Shown here: piece by piece, positions 18,401 to 33,400 of the stretch
How positions within the stretch are numbered: the first letter of the stretch is position 1
How the letters are laid out: each line of letters starts with the position of its first letter
Origin: Alkalitalea saponilacus
Lineage (GTDB): Bacteria; Bacteroidota; Bacteroidia; Bacteroidales; Marinilabiliaceae
NCBI RefSeq assembly: GCF_900168165.1
Contig: NZ_FUYV01000002.1
Coordinates: 186,001 to 250,000, forward strand
Length of the DNA: 64,000 nt
Reading direction: 5' to 3'
The notes under the pieces: generated by a model
The model's database searches: none
What the model was told of the DNA's origin: nothing
The model's input: only the letters and a program-made list of their open reading frames with translations
Program-made: the position numbers and the translations under genes

Positions 18401-21400
18401 GCCTTAACTGCACACTACCGGTACATGTTGGAGCATAGGGACCTCCGGCATTTGGTGTTGATGGGGTGCCATTGATAATGGTTATGCGGGTTTCACGTGG
18501 GGGGCAATTCCCTTTGGTCAAACTATACACAAATTCATTGATACCACGAGTAAGTCCTGTGACATAAGTACTATAATCCTCATCGTCATCAATTTCTCCT
18601 CCTCCTTGTACCTGCACCCATTTGGGGGTTCCCATGTCTATTCCAATGTTCAATCCAGAGTTGTTCCCAATTAAGGTCACTGAATCGCCACAAATGGCAT
18701 TATCCATTATAAGACCATTAAAATCAAACCTAGCAATGGGTTCTCCCGGTTGATTATTGGTAATGATAACTTCTGAATAGCTACTAGTATTAGAATATTG
18801 AATAGTCCATCTCAACTCGTTTGGCCCGGGGCTTAAATTGGTTACCCTAGTCCGTGGATTGTTTGGTTCATCAAAATTAGCAGTACCAGAAACCACCGAC
18901 CATGTTCCAATGGCTACATCCGGATCATTTGCATTTAAAGTTGTTGAATTTGTACAGACTTCACGGTTAAGGCCTGCATTGGCTTCAGTCACTTGTCCAT
19001 TTAAAATGGTTACTTCATCAGACACCGAACAATCACCGTGGGTTACTGTCCATCTGAAAACATTTTCCCCTCTTCGAAGATTAGTAACGGTTGCATTGAA
19101 CAAAGTTGGCTCTAAAATACTGCCCCCACCGGAAATCAATTGCCATCTACCAGTTCCCTGATCAGGTTCAAGCGCTTCAAGTTTATGAGTAACATCATTT
19201 ATCTCTCTATATGGACCGGCATTTACAGGATCAGGCATATTGTTAGTTACAATTACAGTATCTCTGCTAACACAGGTACCGTTGGTAATGGTCCAAATCA
19301 ATTCTGTTCTACCTAGATCCACACTAATTGTGGCATTGTGCTTGCCTCTTTCATCCAAAGGTATGGTTGCACCACCTGAACCAAACGCTGTTTGCCATGA
19401 CCCAGTCATTCCGCTAGGAACAGGACTTCCATTCATAGTGACCGCTCGTGTACAGGTTGGAAAGTCTTTTCCTGCATCCACATCCACATGAAGGTTGTTT
19501 ACAACCAAGTCTGCAAATGTGCTACATGCTCCGTTGGTAATGGTCCAACGGAATATGTTCTCGCCGTATCCCAGATTGGTTACTCCAGTTACGGGATTCT
19601 CATAATTGCCAATAATACCGCTGCCCTTAACAATACTCCATCGTCCGGTTCCTTGTCCATCAGGGTCATTACCGATTAACTCAGTTTTGAAATCACATTT
19701 GGTTTGCGTACTTCCAACCGTAGCTGTGGCAGGGGAGTTATTGGTAATTATTACGCTGTCTGTACTAATACAACCATTTTTAAGGATTCTCCATTCCAAA
19801 ATATTCTCTCCAAGCCCCAGATCGGTAATGTGAGGATTGTGGATGTTTCCATTATTGAACGTTCCAATGCCTTCGATAAACTCCCAACCACTTTCATCTG
19901 CGCCTGCAGGAACCTCAGTTCCGGCAAGAAACACTTCATTTTCACACACCTCTTGTGGTGGCCCGGCATTTACTAATACTTTGTTGTTGCGAATGGTTAC
20001 TTCATCGTAATCGGAACAGCCTTTGTTGGTGACTGTCCAGCGTAAAACAATTTCTCCTTCGCTGAAATTAGAGACAGTAATCGTAGAACTTTCTGGATTG
20101 GGAGTTATGGTTGTAAATCCCTTAATAATGCTCCATCGGCCGTCTCCATTAGTTACTTCTTCAGCTTCTAGAGTAATAACATCCTGATCACAACGATTTA
20201 TTGTTTTGGCTCCATTGATGATGGCATCATCGGGACGATGATTCATTATCACAACATCGGCATAACTATCACAACCATTTTGCGTGATGGTCCAACGCAA
20301 AACATTGCGATCGGGAGCCAGGTTGCTTACCGTCGTTTCATAAGATGCTGCATTGGCAAAAGCGGCAGTTGAACCAACAGGTTCAACCACACTCCAAACA
20401 CCGGAGGTGTTTGGATAGTCCGGCACTTCTCGGCCATACAAATTGGCTGACCCATCACATACAATCAACTTATCGGTATAAGCATAAACGGACAATTGAT
20501 TGTTACGGATGGTCACATCATCAGAAGCACTGCATCCGAACTCAGATGTTACAGTCCATCTTAAAATGGTATTATTTTCCGGAAGCACATTGCTGATTTC
20601 TGAATTGTGCTCAGTTGGATCATTTATGGTTACGGGCATTGATCCGGGAACAACCGTCCATAAACCGCTTTCACCGGGTTGTAATTCATCTGCATTAAGC
20701 GTATGTGTTGCTAAACAGATATGTTGATCCGCTCCGGCATTGACGGTAGGCAAAGGACGTACATGAAATGTATGTGTGGCTGTATGCACCGATTCACCAC
20801 AATCATTAGCCGGGGTAACCGAAATTTGACCTGTAAAAACAGCCAAATCGGGATCCGGTGTGATACGTATGGTTGAACCTGTTTGGCTACCAACGATGGT
20901 GAACCCTACTGGTATATCCCAATTATAACTTGTAGCATGTATCACCTCGTTGGTACTGAAAACGACCTCCGATGATCCCTGGCAAATATCCACAAGCCCT
21001 ATAATGGCTGCCGTTTGCAGGGGCAACGGATCTACCGTTACATAATGTCTTTGTGTTTCCCCGCCACAACTATTTACTGCTCTTACTGTGATATAGCCGG
21101 ATTGAGCACTGTCTGTAAAATGAACAAGAATTTCTCTGGTGTTTTCTCCTGATAATATTTCCGCATTTGTGGGAACAGTCCATTCGTAACCATCGGCATG
21201 CAATACTGCAGGCACTGAGAAAACATATTCACTGCCCTGGCATACCACCGCCTCGCCAACAATGGAATCAGGAACAACAGGCCGCTGACGAACAATAACG
21301 TTGGCAGGCTCGCCCAAAACAATACCGGGACATCCGGGAATATATAAAAAATCATGAGTATCAAACACATATCCTATTTCAAAACGTGCGGTACTCCGTG

Positions 21401-24400
21401 GCACTACACCGATCTTAAGAGTATCATCAACAAGCTGATCTCTGGTAACAGTCAAATCACGTCGAATTGGGTCCAATGTCCCTGTCGGATCAATCTCCCA
21501 ATACCTGAGTCGCCATGAACCGGTATTAGCAGGATTAAATAACACTTGTAATTCAATACTTTCTTCTATACAAATTTCACCATAATCAACAGGCACAAAC
21601 TCAACAGTGGTTGGCTGATCGACGGTTATAATCGCAGAACCGTCACCGCTGTTCGTGCAATGATAATCGGTAACTTCCAGAATGGTATAAGTGCTGGTAA
21701 CAGCCGGCGCAACATTCTCAATGGTATAGGTTGATTCGGTTATTCCATTGATTTCAAAGCTTTCTATTCCATTGGAGTATGTAATGTTCCATGGTGGTGT
21801 TCCGGTAAGCTCAACTTTTAAAGAATCGGAGCTGCCAAAACAAATCCTTTTATCTCCGGATATATAAGCAGTAGGCAAAGGATTTACCACCACTACAGGG
21901 TTGCCGGTGAATGTTCCGGCTGAACAGGTTGTAGCGGGATTGATTAAGCTAGCAATAGAATATTCATTGATTCCAACCGGGGGCGTTTCACCCGCATCAA
22001 ACACCATAGGTGTTTGATTAACCGTGACAACAGTTCCATCGTTTAATGTTAACTCCAAAGGAGTGGTCACCACATCCCAATTGCTTACAATGACCTGCAA
22101 TTGCGGAATATTTCCTTCGCAAATGGAATTGCTTCCGGGCATTACAGTTAAAACAGCATGGGCCTCGGGTTGTGTTACAACTATGTTATTGAACGTTTTA
22201 GTACAATCGTAGTTGGTGTTGAAATTCCCATCTCCGCTGAAATCGTCCCAAACAGTAACCTGATAAGGGCCTGCGATTAGGTTTTCAAACAGAAACTGCT
22301 CCTCAACGATCTCGGTTCGGCTGATGCCATTTCCTGAAAGACGAATGCGATATCTACCGGGAGCAGTATTTGGCGAACCTCCAGATACTTCTACCCGGAT
22401 GCTGCCATCACTGCCTGCATAACAGGTTACATCATCTATAACTTCAACATTAACAATGAATTCATCGGGTTCATCTATGGTTACATCCGTTTCCTCAACA
22501 ATACCCAAAGCATCGGTAGCGGTTATTTGGTATATTCCTGCTTGCAAATTATTTAAGGTCAGTGTTGTTCCGTAATGGGTTGTATTTGTGCCCGGCCCAA
22601 TCACCACAATGTCATACCCCGGTTGGCCGCCATCCATTTTCGGATTGCCTCCGGAGACAACTATTTCAATAGAGCCATTGGCTGCACCATGGCACGGGCC
22701 AATGTCATCAACTTGTGTATCGATGGTGAGTGGAGTATCTGGTTCTGTAATTCGCTGCTGAAGCGTTGCTTCACAGCCATTTCCATCGGTCACGGTTACA
22801 CGATACAACCCTGCTACTCGGTTTTCAATGCGATGAGTTGTCTCACCAACTACTTCATTCCAAACATCCGAATCTTCATCATAAATCTCCCAAACATAGG
22901 TATATCCGAACGAACCACCTGTGGTAATCACTTCAATGGCACCTGTGGCGTTGCCATTAATGGCAACATTAACAACGTCCACAATCTCTATATTGAGAGC
23001 AAGTTCAGGCTCTGTTACCTCAAAAGGTCCAAAATTTGCCACACAACCTTCGGAATCTTCAACTCGCAGATGATAACTGCCGGCAGAGAGTCCTTCCTGA
23101 TCTTGAGCGGTATTGACCAGTCCGCCACCTGTGGTGGTAGTCCATTGATATGTGTACGGCGCAGTGCCTCCTGTAACTTCTATATCAATTTCGCCGGTGA
23201 ATTCACCTTTGCAAAGGACATCGGTGATGGTTGCCACTGCATTTATTGGAGCAGAAGGTTGCAAAACATCTACCGTTTTGGTAGTATAACAACCGGATAA
23301 ATTCACGTCTCTAACGAAAACCGTATAGCTTCCGCTGGTTAAATCATCAAAGATATGTGTTAAGGCGGGAACGGCAGTCCAGCCGGCTCCATCAAGTGAG
23401 AATTGATATTCTCCTGTACCACCGAAAACTGTAGCTTCTATTCTTCCATTGCTATCGCCATGACAAGTAACATTTACTACAGATAAACCAATATCCAGTT
23501 GGTTGATAAACTCTACTTCAATGTTATCAATTAGAAAATCGCAGCCTCGTGCATCGGTAACCGTAACACGATAAAGGCCTGCCCGCAAACCACTTTGATT
23601 CATATCAGAGGCATTGACAGCCGTTCCTGAAATGGTTTCCCAGTTAAATGTATAGGGCGCAACACCATGGGAGATGTTTAAAGAGATGGCTCCATTGTGC
23701 ACACCGGGACAAGAGGCATTGGTCACCGCCGCCTCAACCTGCAATGGTCTTGTTAAAATGAGACTCTTTTCGATGGCGCAATTGCCCACACCATTGTCTA
23801 TCATGGTGATGGTGTATTCTCCGCCGGGTAAGTCGGTTTGTTCCAACCCATTAAAACCGGCAGGGATTTCGGGGCCAGCCCATACATAAGTGTAAGAGCC
23901 ACTTCCTCCAACAGGGTCAACTATTGCTATCCGATTGTTGCCGTCACAGTCGGTATCGTTAATCTCAAGGGTGAAATTGAGCGGTGCCGGTTCAATAATT
24001 TCAAAACTATGAACCAACACACAATTGTTTTCGTCTCTGATGGTGACGGTATATTCACCACCTTCCAAATCTCTTTGAATCCTTTGTCCCTGAACAATGC
24101 CGGGTGCAGATGCAGGCGCCCAGGTTAATGTATAGCTTCCTGTACCGCCAGTAATTTCGGTAATATCGATGATGCCATTGGCATCGCCGGCACAATCAAG
24201 GTGCTGTTTGGTGAAGTTGATGGCGATGGGTGCCGGTTCGTTCAGAGTTACTTCAAGCTCTTCAGTGTATGAATCTCCTGAAACAACACAAGTTTGATTA
24301 ATGTCGGTCACCACAACGGTATAGGTTCCGGCTTCAAGTCCATCAATGTCCTGGGTATTGGCAGTGAAACCATTACCGACTTTAGTCCATGCATATTGGT

Positions 24401-27400
24401 AATTTCCACTTCCGCCGGAGACTACCAAATCAATCATGCCATTGTTTCCACCGTTGCAACTGATGTGCGTAACATTGGCAGATAGCTCCATTCTGCCGGG
24501 AACCATTATAGTTCGTTCAGTCTCACAACCTCGGGAGTCGCGTACCAGCGCCTTATAAGTTCCGGCTTTGGTAATGCCTGAAATTGATTGGTTGCCTGCA
24601 TCGACAGTGAAAGCACCGGGGCCGCTCCATGTGATATTGTATGGAGAAACGCCACCTGTGAGGCTCTCTATTTCAATGGATCGGCTGTAGGGTTCACAAT
24701 CATCCAATATGGTAGCAAGCACGTAAGTAACCGCCGGTGGTTCGGGCACAGTAAAGGAGCGAATCACTTCACAACCCTCGCCATCCACAACGCGCAATTC
24801 GTAAACGCCTGCTGTTAATCCGGTTCTGGTATCGGTTCCTGCTTCGCCATTCCAATAGAATTGAACAGGCGGGGCTGCTCCTGGCACATTATTAACAAGA
24901 ATAGCACCGTTGTTTCCTCCATTACAAGAAACAGGTGATACAGAAGCTTCAATGACCAACGTTTTGCCATCCTGAACCACAAAGGTTTCGGTTACGGTGC
25001 AAGCACGAATGACATCTGTAACCTCAACAATGTATGAACCGGCACTTAATCCGCTCAAATCCTGTTCGGTTGATGAGAATGTAGGTTCTCCAACCTTGGT
25101 CCACGCGTAAGTGTATGTTCCGCTTCCTCCTTCGATGTTCACATCAATGGCACCATTATTGGCTCCTGCGCAGGTGGCGTTGGTAACATTGCCTGAAACT
25201 ACCAGATGAGTCAGCTCAAATGTTTCTACAATGGCAGGGCAGGCAGCTGTTGTTGCTACATTTCGATTGGTAATGGTGAGTTCATATCTCGCGGCACGTA
25301 AATTAGATATGGTTACAGGTTGTGTATCACCATCCAAAATGGTTAGACCAATGGGCGGTTGAGCGGGGTTGGTTAAGTTGCGCAAAACGGCTTCATAATC
25401 GCCACCGGGTAGTCCGCCTGTCACTTCAAAAGTAACAAATCCTGATGTGCTTTGAGCTGCATCGCAATCAATTCCAAAATCTAATGAAACCAAAGAAATT
25501 GGAGCAGCAGGTTCACCGATGACATTATCGGGAACAACTATTTCGCAACCGGCGCCATCGTTATCGATTACACGTACGGTATAATCTCCGGCTATCAGGT
25601 TTTCGATATTAAAGAGTGGGCCGGAGCCGTTTGCCGTTCCTGTTCCATAATCAATTAGGTAAGGAGCCGTGCCTCCGGTGACACTCACCACCAAGCGTCC
25701 TGAATTATCGCCGGTACAGGTGTTTACATCAAAGGCATTTACCGAAACCACCATTTCGGAGGGTTCGGTGATGGTGAATACATCTGACACAGCAGAGCAT
25801 CCAGTTCCTGCTTGTTCAGTAATTTCCAAAACATAGTTGCCAGCAGCGGCATTTTCCAAGTTTCTTTCTGTGGAAATAGTTACAGACGGATCACTGAGTT
25901 CATACCAGTTGTAATTGTAGGCCACGTTGCCACGACCACCAGTCACATTAATGGTAATACTGCCATCATCAGCACCAAAACAACTGATGTTGTTTGGTGT
26001 TCCGGTTATGCTGATTTCATCGGGTTGAGAAATAAAAATCTCCTCAACAGGTGATGCACAACCATTGGCATCCTGTACCATCAGGCGGTATCTGTCGGCG
26101 AGTAAATCGTCATACAACTGAGCGGCATTATCGGCCACATTACGAGTCCGTGATGCACCGTTGTCCGGCCAAAGGGTATAGCTATATCCGGGAGATCCTC
26201 CGGTGGCACTGAATGACAGACGTCCGTCGGAACTACCAAAACAGGTAGCATCAACAGTAGATTCAATATTCAACACCAGTTGAGCAGGCTGTGTGATCTC
26301 AATATTGGGTATTGAGAATGTTTCACCGTTATCATCCTCAACAACAGCATTGTAGAAACCTGCCGATAATCCGGTGTACGTATAATAGTTGCCTGATACA
26401 GAAAAAGCAGGGACATTATCACCTGATGAACGAGTCAACGTTACTGTATATGGGAAAGTTCCACCTGTGGCTCTCAGCTCAATAGTTCCGGTGTTTTCTC
26501 CAAAGCATAGCGGATTTGAACTGTCTTCAAGTATTAACTGTAAGGGATGCCCGGGTTCCAGAATTTCAACAACAATGGTTGAAGTACAATCATTGTCATC
26601 GAAAACAGTGGCGGTGTAAACGCCGGCAGTTAAACCTGACAAGTCGGTTTGGTTTGTGGGTAATCCTGCAATTGGGTCTCCATCCGCATCGACGCCACTC
26701 CAGAATATGGTATAACCTCCGGTGCCTCCGGTAATACTTATGGATAGCGCACCGTTGTTGCCGCCATTGGTAGTAACATGTTGAACCGAAGTCATTGTTA
26801 CATTCAGCGGCGAGGTTGGTTCTGTAATTTCATAAGGAGCGGTTACACTACACCCTTCAGAGTCGGTCACTAATACTCTGTAAGTGCCGGCCCGCAAGTT
26901 TTGAGGTGAAGCCGTGGTTCCATCGTTGGCTGCTCCAAGAAGAGTCCATCCGCCTCCGGATAGTTGACGTTCCCATACATAATTGTATGGTTGTGTATCG
27001 TTACCTCCAACAACGGTGATGGTGATGCTTCCGGTTGATTCTCCGTAACACGCAACATTTGCAAGTATTGCATTGGTAATTTGGATGCTCTGAGCGGGCT
27101 CAGTGATTTCAATGGCATCTGCAATAACTGCAAAACAATCAGTATTTCCTTGTTCTCTTATATATACAGTATAGCCCCCTGCTTCCAGATTGCTGAAAGA
27201 ATAATATGCGGTGTTATTTGTAACCCAAACATTATTGTCTATGGAAAACTCGTAGTTTCCGGATCCACCGGTTCCCATTACCCGGAAAGAGCCATCGTTG
27301 CCACCATGGCAGCTGACATTCTGATGGTTGACTATAACTTCAGACACAACTAGTTGTGTTGGTTCGGTGATTATAACCTCCAGCAATGCACTCACACATG

Positions 27401-30400
27401 CATCATCGGCTGCATCATGCACCCTAAGTTGATAAGTTGCCGCTGACAGACCTTCAAACAGCGGGCTAGGCTGCCAATCGGTTCCATCCAGCGAGTAAAC
27501 ATAATTACCGCTTCCTCCTGTGGCTCTGGCCTCAATAAAACCATCAGCTATACCATTACAGGATGCATTTTCCCTGTCCTCCACAAATACCTGTAGTTGA
27601 GCAGGCTGTGAAATGTTGACCGGAGCCATTTGATAAACGCAAAGATTTGCATCACGTACACGGATGTTATGGTTTCCGGCTGAAAGGCCGGTGAATTCGT
27701 TGGAGGGTTGCCATGTCGTTCCGGCATCAATAGAATATTCGTATGGTGATGAACCTCCTTGTGCTTCAACACGGATGATGCCGTTGTTGCCGTTGTAACA
27801 GGTAACATTATCCTTCTGTTGAACCAGCAAAGTTAAAGCAGCCGGCTCATTAACAGGAACATCCGGTGATTGAACCTGACAGTCTGGGTTTGCAGCATCT
27901 TTTACATAAACCGTATAGTTATCGGCAGTCAGGTTTTCAAACTGATAATTGAATGTTCCGTCAAGATTATCTGTAAGTTGGGATGCCACTGAGAACCAGT
28001 TATCTCCATCCAACGAGAACCTGTATGTTTCTGAGCCTCCCGATACTGTTACTGTTAGTTCTCCATTGTTTCCACCGTTGCATGAAACGTGATTATCAAC
28101 CGTAACATTTTCAATGACCAAGGGCGTTAAAGGTGCTATGGTAAAAGATTCTTCTACCAAACAACCATTGGCATCTTCAACACGAACGGAGTAGGAACCG
28201 GCGGCGAGGCTGCTAATGTTTTCGTCGTTGCCAATAACAGTTCCCCCTTGCGACCAAAATACAGAATAGTTTGGGGTTCCTCCTGAAATGGAAACGGTTG
28301 CGGTTCCGGAATCCACATCAGAGCAAGCTGTTGGGGTTACAGAAACAGAAATATCTAATGGAGACGCAGGTTGATTAATGGTTATTTCGTTGCTTTGAAT
28401 GACACAGCCATTAACATCCGTGATGGTTACCCTGTATGTTCCGGCAATTCTGTTGTTCATAACAGACGACGTACCTATTTCAACCCATGTTCCTCCATCA
28501 TTGATCTCCCAAACATAACCATATGGAGCAGTTCCTCCGGATGCTGTAACTGAAAGAGATCCATTGTTGTCTCCATGGCATAAAACATGTGTTGCTGATA
28601 AATCTGAGATAACAAGCGGTACAGGTTGAGTTATTTGTACCGACAATGAGCGCATACATGATGGTGCCTCAACATCCCTGACTCTTACATTATAAGTATT
28701 TGCTGAGAGGTCAGAGAATAAAGGAATGTCAACCCATGTTGCTCCATTATTAATAGAGAACTCATAATCTCCGCTTCCTCCACCGGCCACAACACGGAAT
28801 TCACCGGTAGCATTTCCGAAACAATCCACATGTACTCTGGAACCGGGCACCAAATCAAGTGTAAGCGCATCAGGTTCTGAAATAACAATTGGATCCGATT
28901 CGTAAACGCATCTTGTATTAAAATCCCGAACAGAAACAGTATATGTGCCTGCGGGACGATTGATAAACCGCCGTGCATCCGATCCAACGTTGGCCGACTG
29001 CCAATTTACACCATCCAAAGAAAACTGATATACAGCATCCGTTGCGCCACCTGAAGCAGTAACCAAAAACTCTCCGGTACTGGAACCATGACAAAGAACA
29101 TCAACATGTTCTGATAAATCTTCGTTGACAACAATTGGATTAATGGTTTCGATTTCAATGGTTCCCGAAACGATGCATCCATTGGCATCTTCTACAATGT
29201 AGGTGTAATCTCCGGCTGGTTTTTGGATAATGGATAAACCAGTTCCAATAATATTATTTCCGGAATCGCGCCATTCAATGTCAAAGCCGTTAGGATAAGT
29301 GGTTAAATCAGTAAATGGAGTGCCTCCGGTGATTGATATGGTGGCAGAACCTTCGCAATCAAGACCATCTGTGCAAGGCATACAACCTACGGCCTGTGCC
29401 GATGCATTTACTGATAGTGGCAATGATGGTTCGTTAATGGTGATGGAAACAGGTGCAACCAATTCACAACCAATGGCATCCTCAACTTCAACGAAATAGG
29501 TTCCGGCATCAAGATTGGTGAAATTTCCGGAAGCGTTGGAGGCAATCAATGTTGTTCCATCCGACTCATACAAGTAGTAAACATAAGGAACGCTCCCTCC
29601 TGAGGCTGTAACCGAAGCAGCCCCATCGTTGCCCGATGTACAGGAGACATTTTGCTTGTTGATGGATGCAGAAACATTATTTCTTCTTACCTCCACTACT
29701 CCATTCATCGGATTGCTACATCCAGAAGCAGATACTGCTTGCACGATATAATCCCCTACAACATTTACCGGATCAAATTCCAGAACTCCACCTGTGGCGA
29801 TAATGGTTTCAACAGGAGATGCTAAATTGTAATTAAGAATCAAGTGATATGTTATTCCACTTTCAGAATCTTCCAATCCGATGGTAACCCCGGCATCCCC
29901 AGCACAGAATCGACCGGCATGAGGTTCACTGCTCAATGGAGTAACATTATATACCAGAGGGGATTCCAGAACCTCAAAGGTTTTGGTTCTCTCAGTAGTA
30001 CAGCCATTAATATGGGTGTAAGTGTAAGTTATCAGATGTGACCCGCCTGTTAAACCTGACGGATCAAATGTGGCCAGCCCATCATCAAGAATTCCATTAT
30101 CAACACCCGGGCCTGCAAAATTCCCACTGCCGGTAAACCCTCCTGAAACGAAACTTCCGGTTAAAGTAATCATCCCGGCATCCTGACAATATTGAATGGG
30201 GTCGGCCGTGCCTCCGAAATTAACCGCAGGCGCACGGTCAACATGAACAGTTCTGTTAACCACCGCAATACAACCATCATTGGCTGTATTATCAAAAGTA
30301 TAGGTAATGGTGTAAGTTCCTTCCCCAACGTAAGCTGGTGAAAAATAGACATTTTCTGCTGAAATTGATGTTCCGTCACTATCTCCTTCGGTTGCAACGT

Positions 30401-33400
30401 AAAGAGGAGATCTTCCGGCACCATTTAAGGTAGATGTGAAAGTATAAGTGGCTCCTGCCACACCGGGATTATTCACTTCCAGCAAGATGGGACCGGCGGC
30501 ATTTTCGCAATATCTGTCTGAGAGGTTATCGATGCTAATGGGATAAGGATCAATAACACGAACAGTCAGTGAAGATGATGAATTACATGCCGATGTAGAT
30601 ATGGTATAAGTTATTTCATGGTCTCCGTCGCCCGCTATGGCAGGACTAAATGTTTGGGTTGAGACCCAGGAGCCACCACTGAAATAACCTCCTGATTGTT
30701 CAGGGATCAATTGCACTGAATTAATGGTACTACAAAACTGAGTGGCATCAGGATTCAAACTAAAGTTGGTGTTCAATTCAGCTTCCACCACCACAACTTC
30801 TTCTATTTCGTTTACGCAATCTGCGGCATCGGTATATTGGTAAACAGCAACGTAGGTTCCGGCTCCCGATACCGAGGGATTAAATATTAAAGGATCCAGA
30901 GCCGTTGTGTTATCTCTGTTTGCAATTTCCGTTCTTACACCAAATTCATCTACCGCATAAACGATTAATCTGCCACCCTCCTCTATTCCATACCATTCCT
31001 GAACCCCGTCTTCTACACAATAAATGGAACTTAGTCCTTCAATTGAAAGCGTTGTTCCCACCTGAACAGTTTGAGAATAAGAAGCACGACAACCGGTAAC
31101 TGGATCTATATAGTCGAACACAATGGTATGCAAACCATTGCCGGCTGCAACAGGATCAAAATCAGCCGTTCCAGGACCGGTATTTGTAATACCGGAACCT
31201 GAAAATCCGGAGCCGGCATTGTCAACAATATTTTCCGGAACAGTGTAATTGAAGTAAGCCTGTAAATTAATAACTGAACCATCCTGACAAGTAATCCCGG
31301 GCAATCCAGAGAAGCGTACGACATCTGCCAAATCTTCCTGAAACAGAGATGAACGTTGCACGGTAGAGATACATCCATTTGGATCGGTGTATGTATAAAC
31401 AAAGGAGAATGATCTTTCTCCGTAATTATTCACGGCATTGGTCACATTAAAAGTCAACGTGCCATTTCCATTGTCTGTAAAGAAATTTGGAAGAGGGCTA
31501 AAACCAACTACACTCCAGGAACCATTTGCATTTGCAGGGCTTCCGCTGACGGTTTGAGAACCGGCATCGGCACAATAAGAACCGGGCAGTCCGGGAATGT
31601 TGATTACCGGATTTGCATTTACGGTTACTGAACCGTTCATATCGGCAAAACAGCCTCCGGCAGAACCACGTATGGTATAGGTTCCGGGGGGATATTTTTC
31701 AGGTCCAAAGAAAATCGAATTACCAGTGCTACCAGACTGGTCTGAGCCATAATCAACTCCATCTCTAAAGAGAAAATAGGTAACCGATGATTGAGAATTA
31801 TTCAACGTGATGGTCACATCATCTTCCTGACAATAAGTTCCCGGTGTAACATTATAAACATTAGGCTGCTGATACAATATCAACTCTGACGGCAGTTTAA
31901 CTTCACATCCGCCATTATCGGCTGTGACCATATATGTTCCCGCAACGGACTGGCTACCAAAATCTATGGGGTTTCCATCTCCAGTTCTTGTAGCAAGCGG
32001 TGAACCGGTAATGCTGTTTCTGTACAAGCGATATACAACATCTGTTTCAGATCCATTGTTTAAGGAAATGTTATGGCCAGTAGTTCCCGAACAGGCAGGA
32101 GAAGCTGGTGTGTATAAAGTATAAGTCGTATTAGGCAAAGAAAGCACCTCAACAGTTCCAAGATCCCTGAAACACCCATGTGTGTTTGATGCCCGTATTG
32201 AATAGACTCCCACCGTCGTCAATCCTGTATCGAAAGTAAACCCGACTCCGGTTGTCCCTGTAACGGTTTCAATAACAACTCCACCTGCGTCAAGTATTGA
32301 GTACTCTACCCCGGTTTCGGAATTTCCCAATGTTACAAAAAGTTCAATCCCTTCGCAGCCTATGCGTGGTTCTGCGATGGTTTGTAATGCAGGGCGCGGA
32401 GCAATAAACACAGTATTATCTAAAAACACTTCACAATTACCTCTGGTTGCTTTAACCTCGTAGCTTCCTGTAGTAGTGATACCGTCAAACAGAAGATTTC
32501 CGCCATTTCCAAGTCTGGGAGTTCGCACCTCTGTCCCATCGCGATAAAGAGAATAGTATACATCCGCCTGTGAATTAGCCACAGTGATGGCATGTGTGCT
32601 AGCTGCACACCCTGTTCCTGCAAGCGATACTCCCAAATCGGACAAAGGCCTCGCAGCAATAATAACTGACCCATCCATTGGAGTTTCACAATCCCCTCGT
32701 GAAGCGCGAATAGTATAGGTTCCTGCAATGGCATTGGTCACATTAAAAGTAATGGAACTGCCAGTTCCTGAGCGTTGCTGTACAAACACTCCACCTCGCA
32801 ATAAATCATAGGTAACATCTGATTCACTTCCGCTGAGCTGAATTGAAATGTCTTCCGAAGAACATCCTCCACCTGAAACCTCGAATACAGTGGGATAATC
32901 GTTGACCTCTGCGACAAAAGCATCAGGAATATCAGTTATTTCACATGTAGTACCTGAAACAATCGAAGTTATGGTAAAAGTAGTATTTTCAGTAATTTCG
33001 CTGCCCCAGGAAATTATTCCGGATGCTGCACCATCAGAATTAGAATCATGAAGGTTCAAAGTACGTGTATCTGAACCATTTGACAAGGTTACTTCCCAAG
33101 TATCTCCAACCTGACCGATGATCTCAATAATAAAAGAGGGATCGTAAGGTCCGCATGGGGCACCTGAAATTAAATCAATAGTGGCCATGGGAGACAAAAC
33201 AGTAACCGGCCCCTCCTGCCTGTAACATAAAGGATTGGCTGTTTCAAATATTCGAAAATCATACGAACCGATATCGTTAACGGTAATGGTATTGGAACCT
33301 CCCGTTAATTCTCCGGTTGCATAGGTTGAACCATAATTATACCATCGATAACTGACATCCTCACCCTCAGGGTGAAGTCCGTTCATAGTACCTGTAATAT

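Noticed and set aside
22575-23300. 241-codon plus-strand open frame inside the giant gene
   Set aside because: It lies antisense to SprB repeats, has no family features, and many similar shadows occur along the repeat-rich gene.
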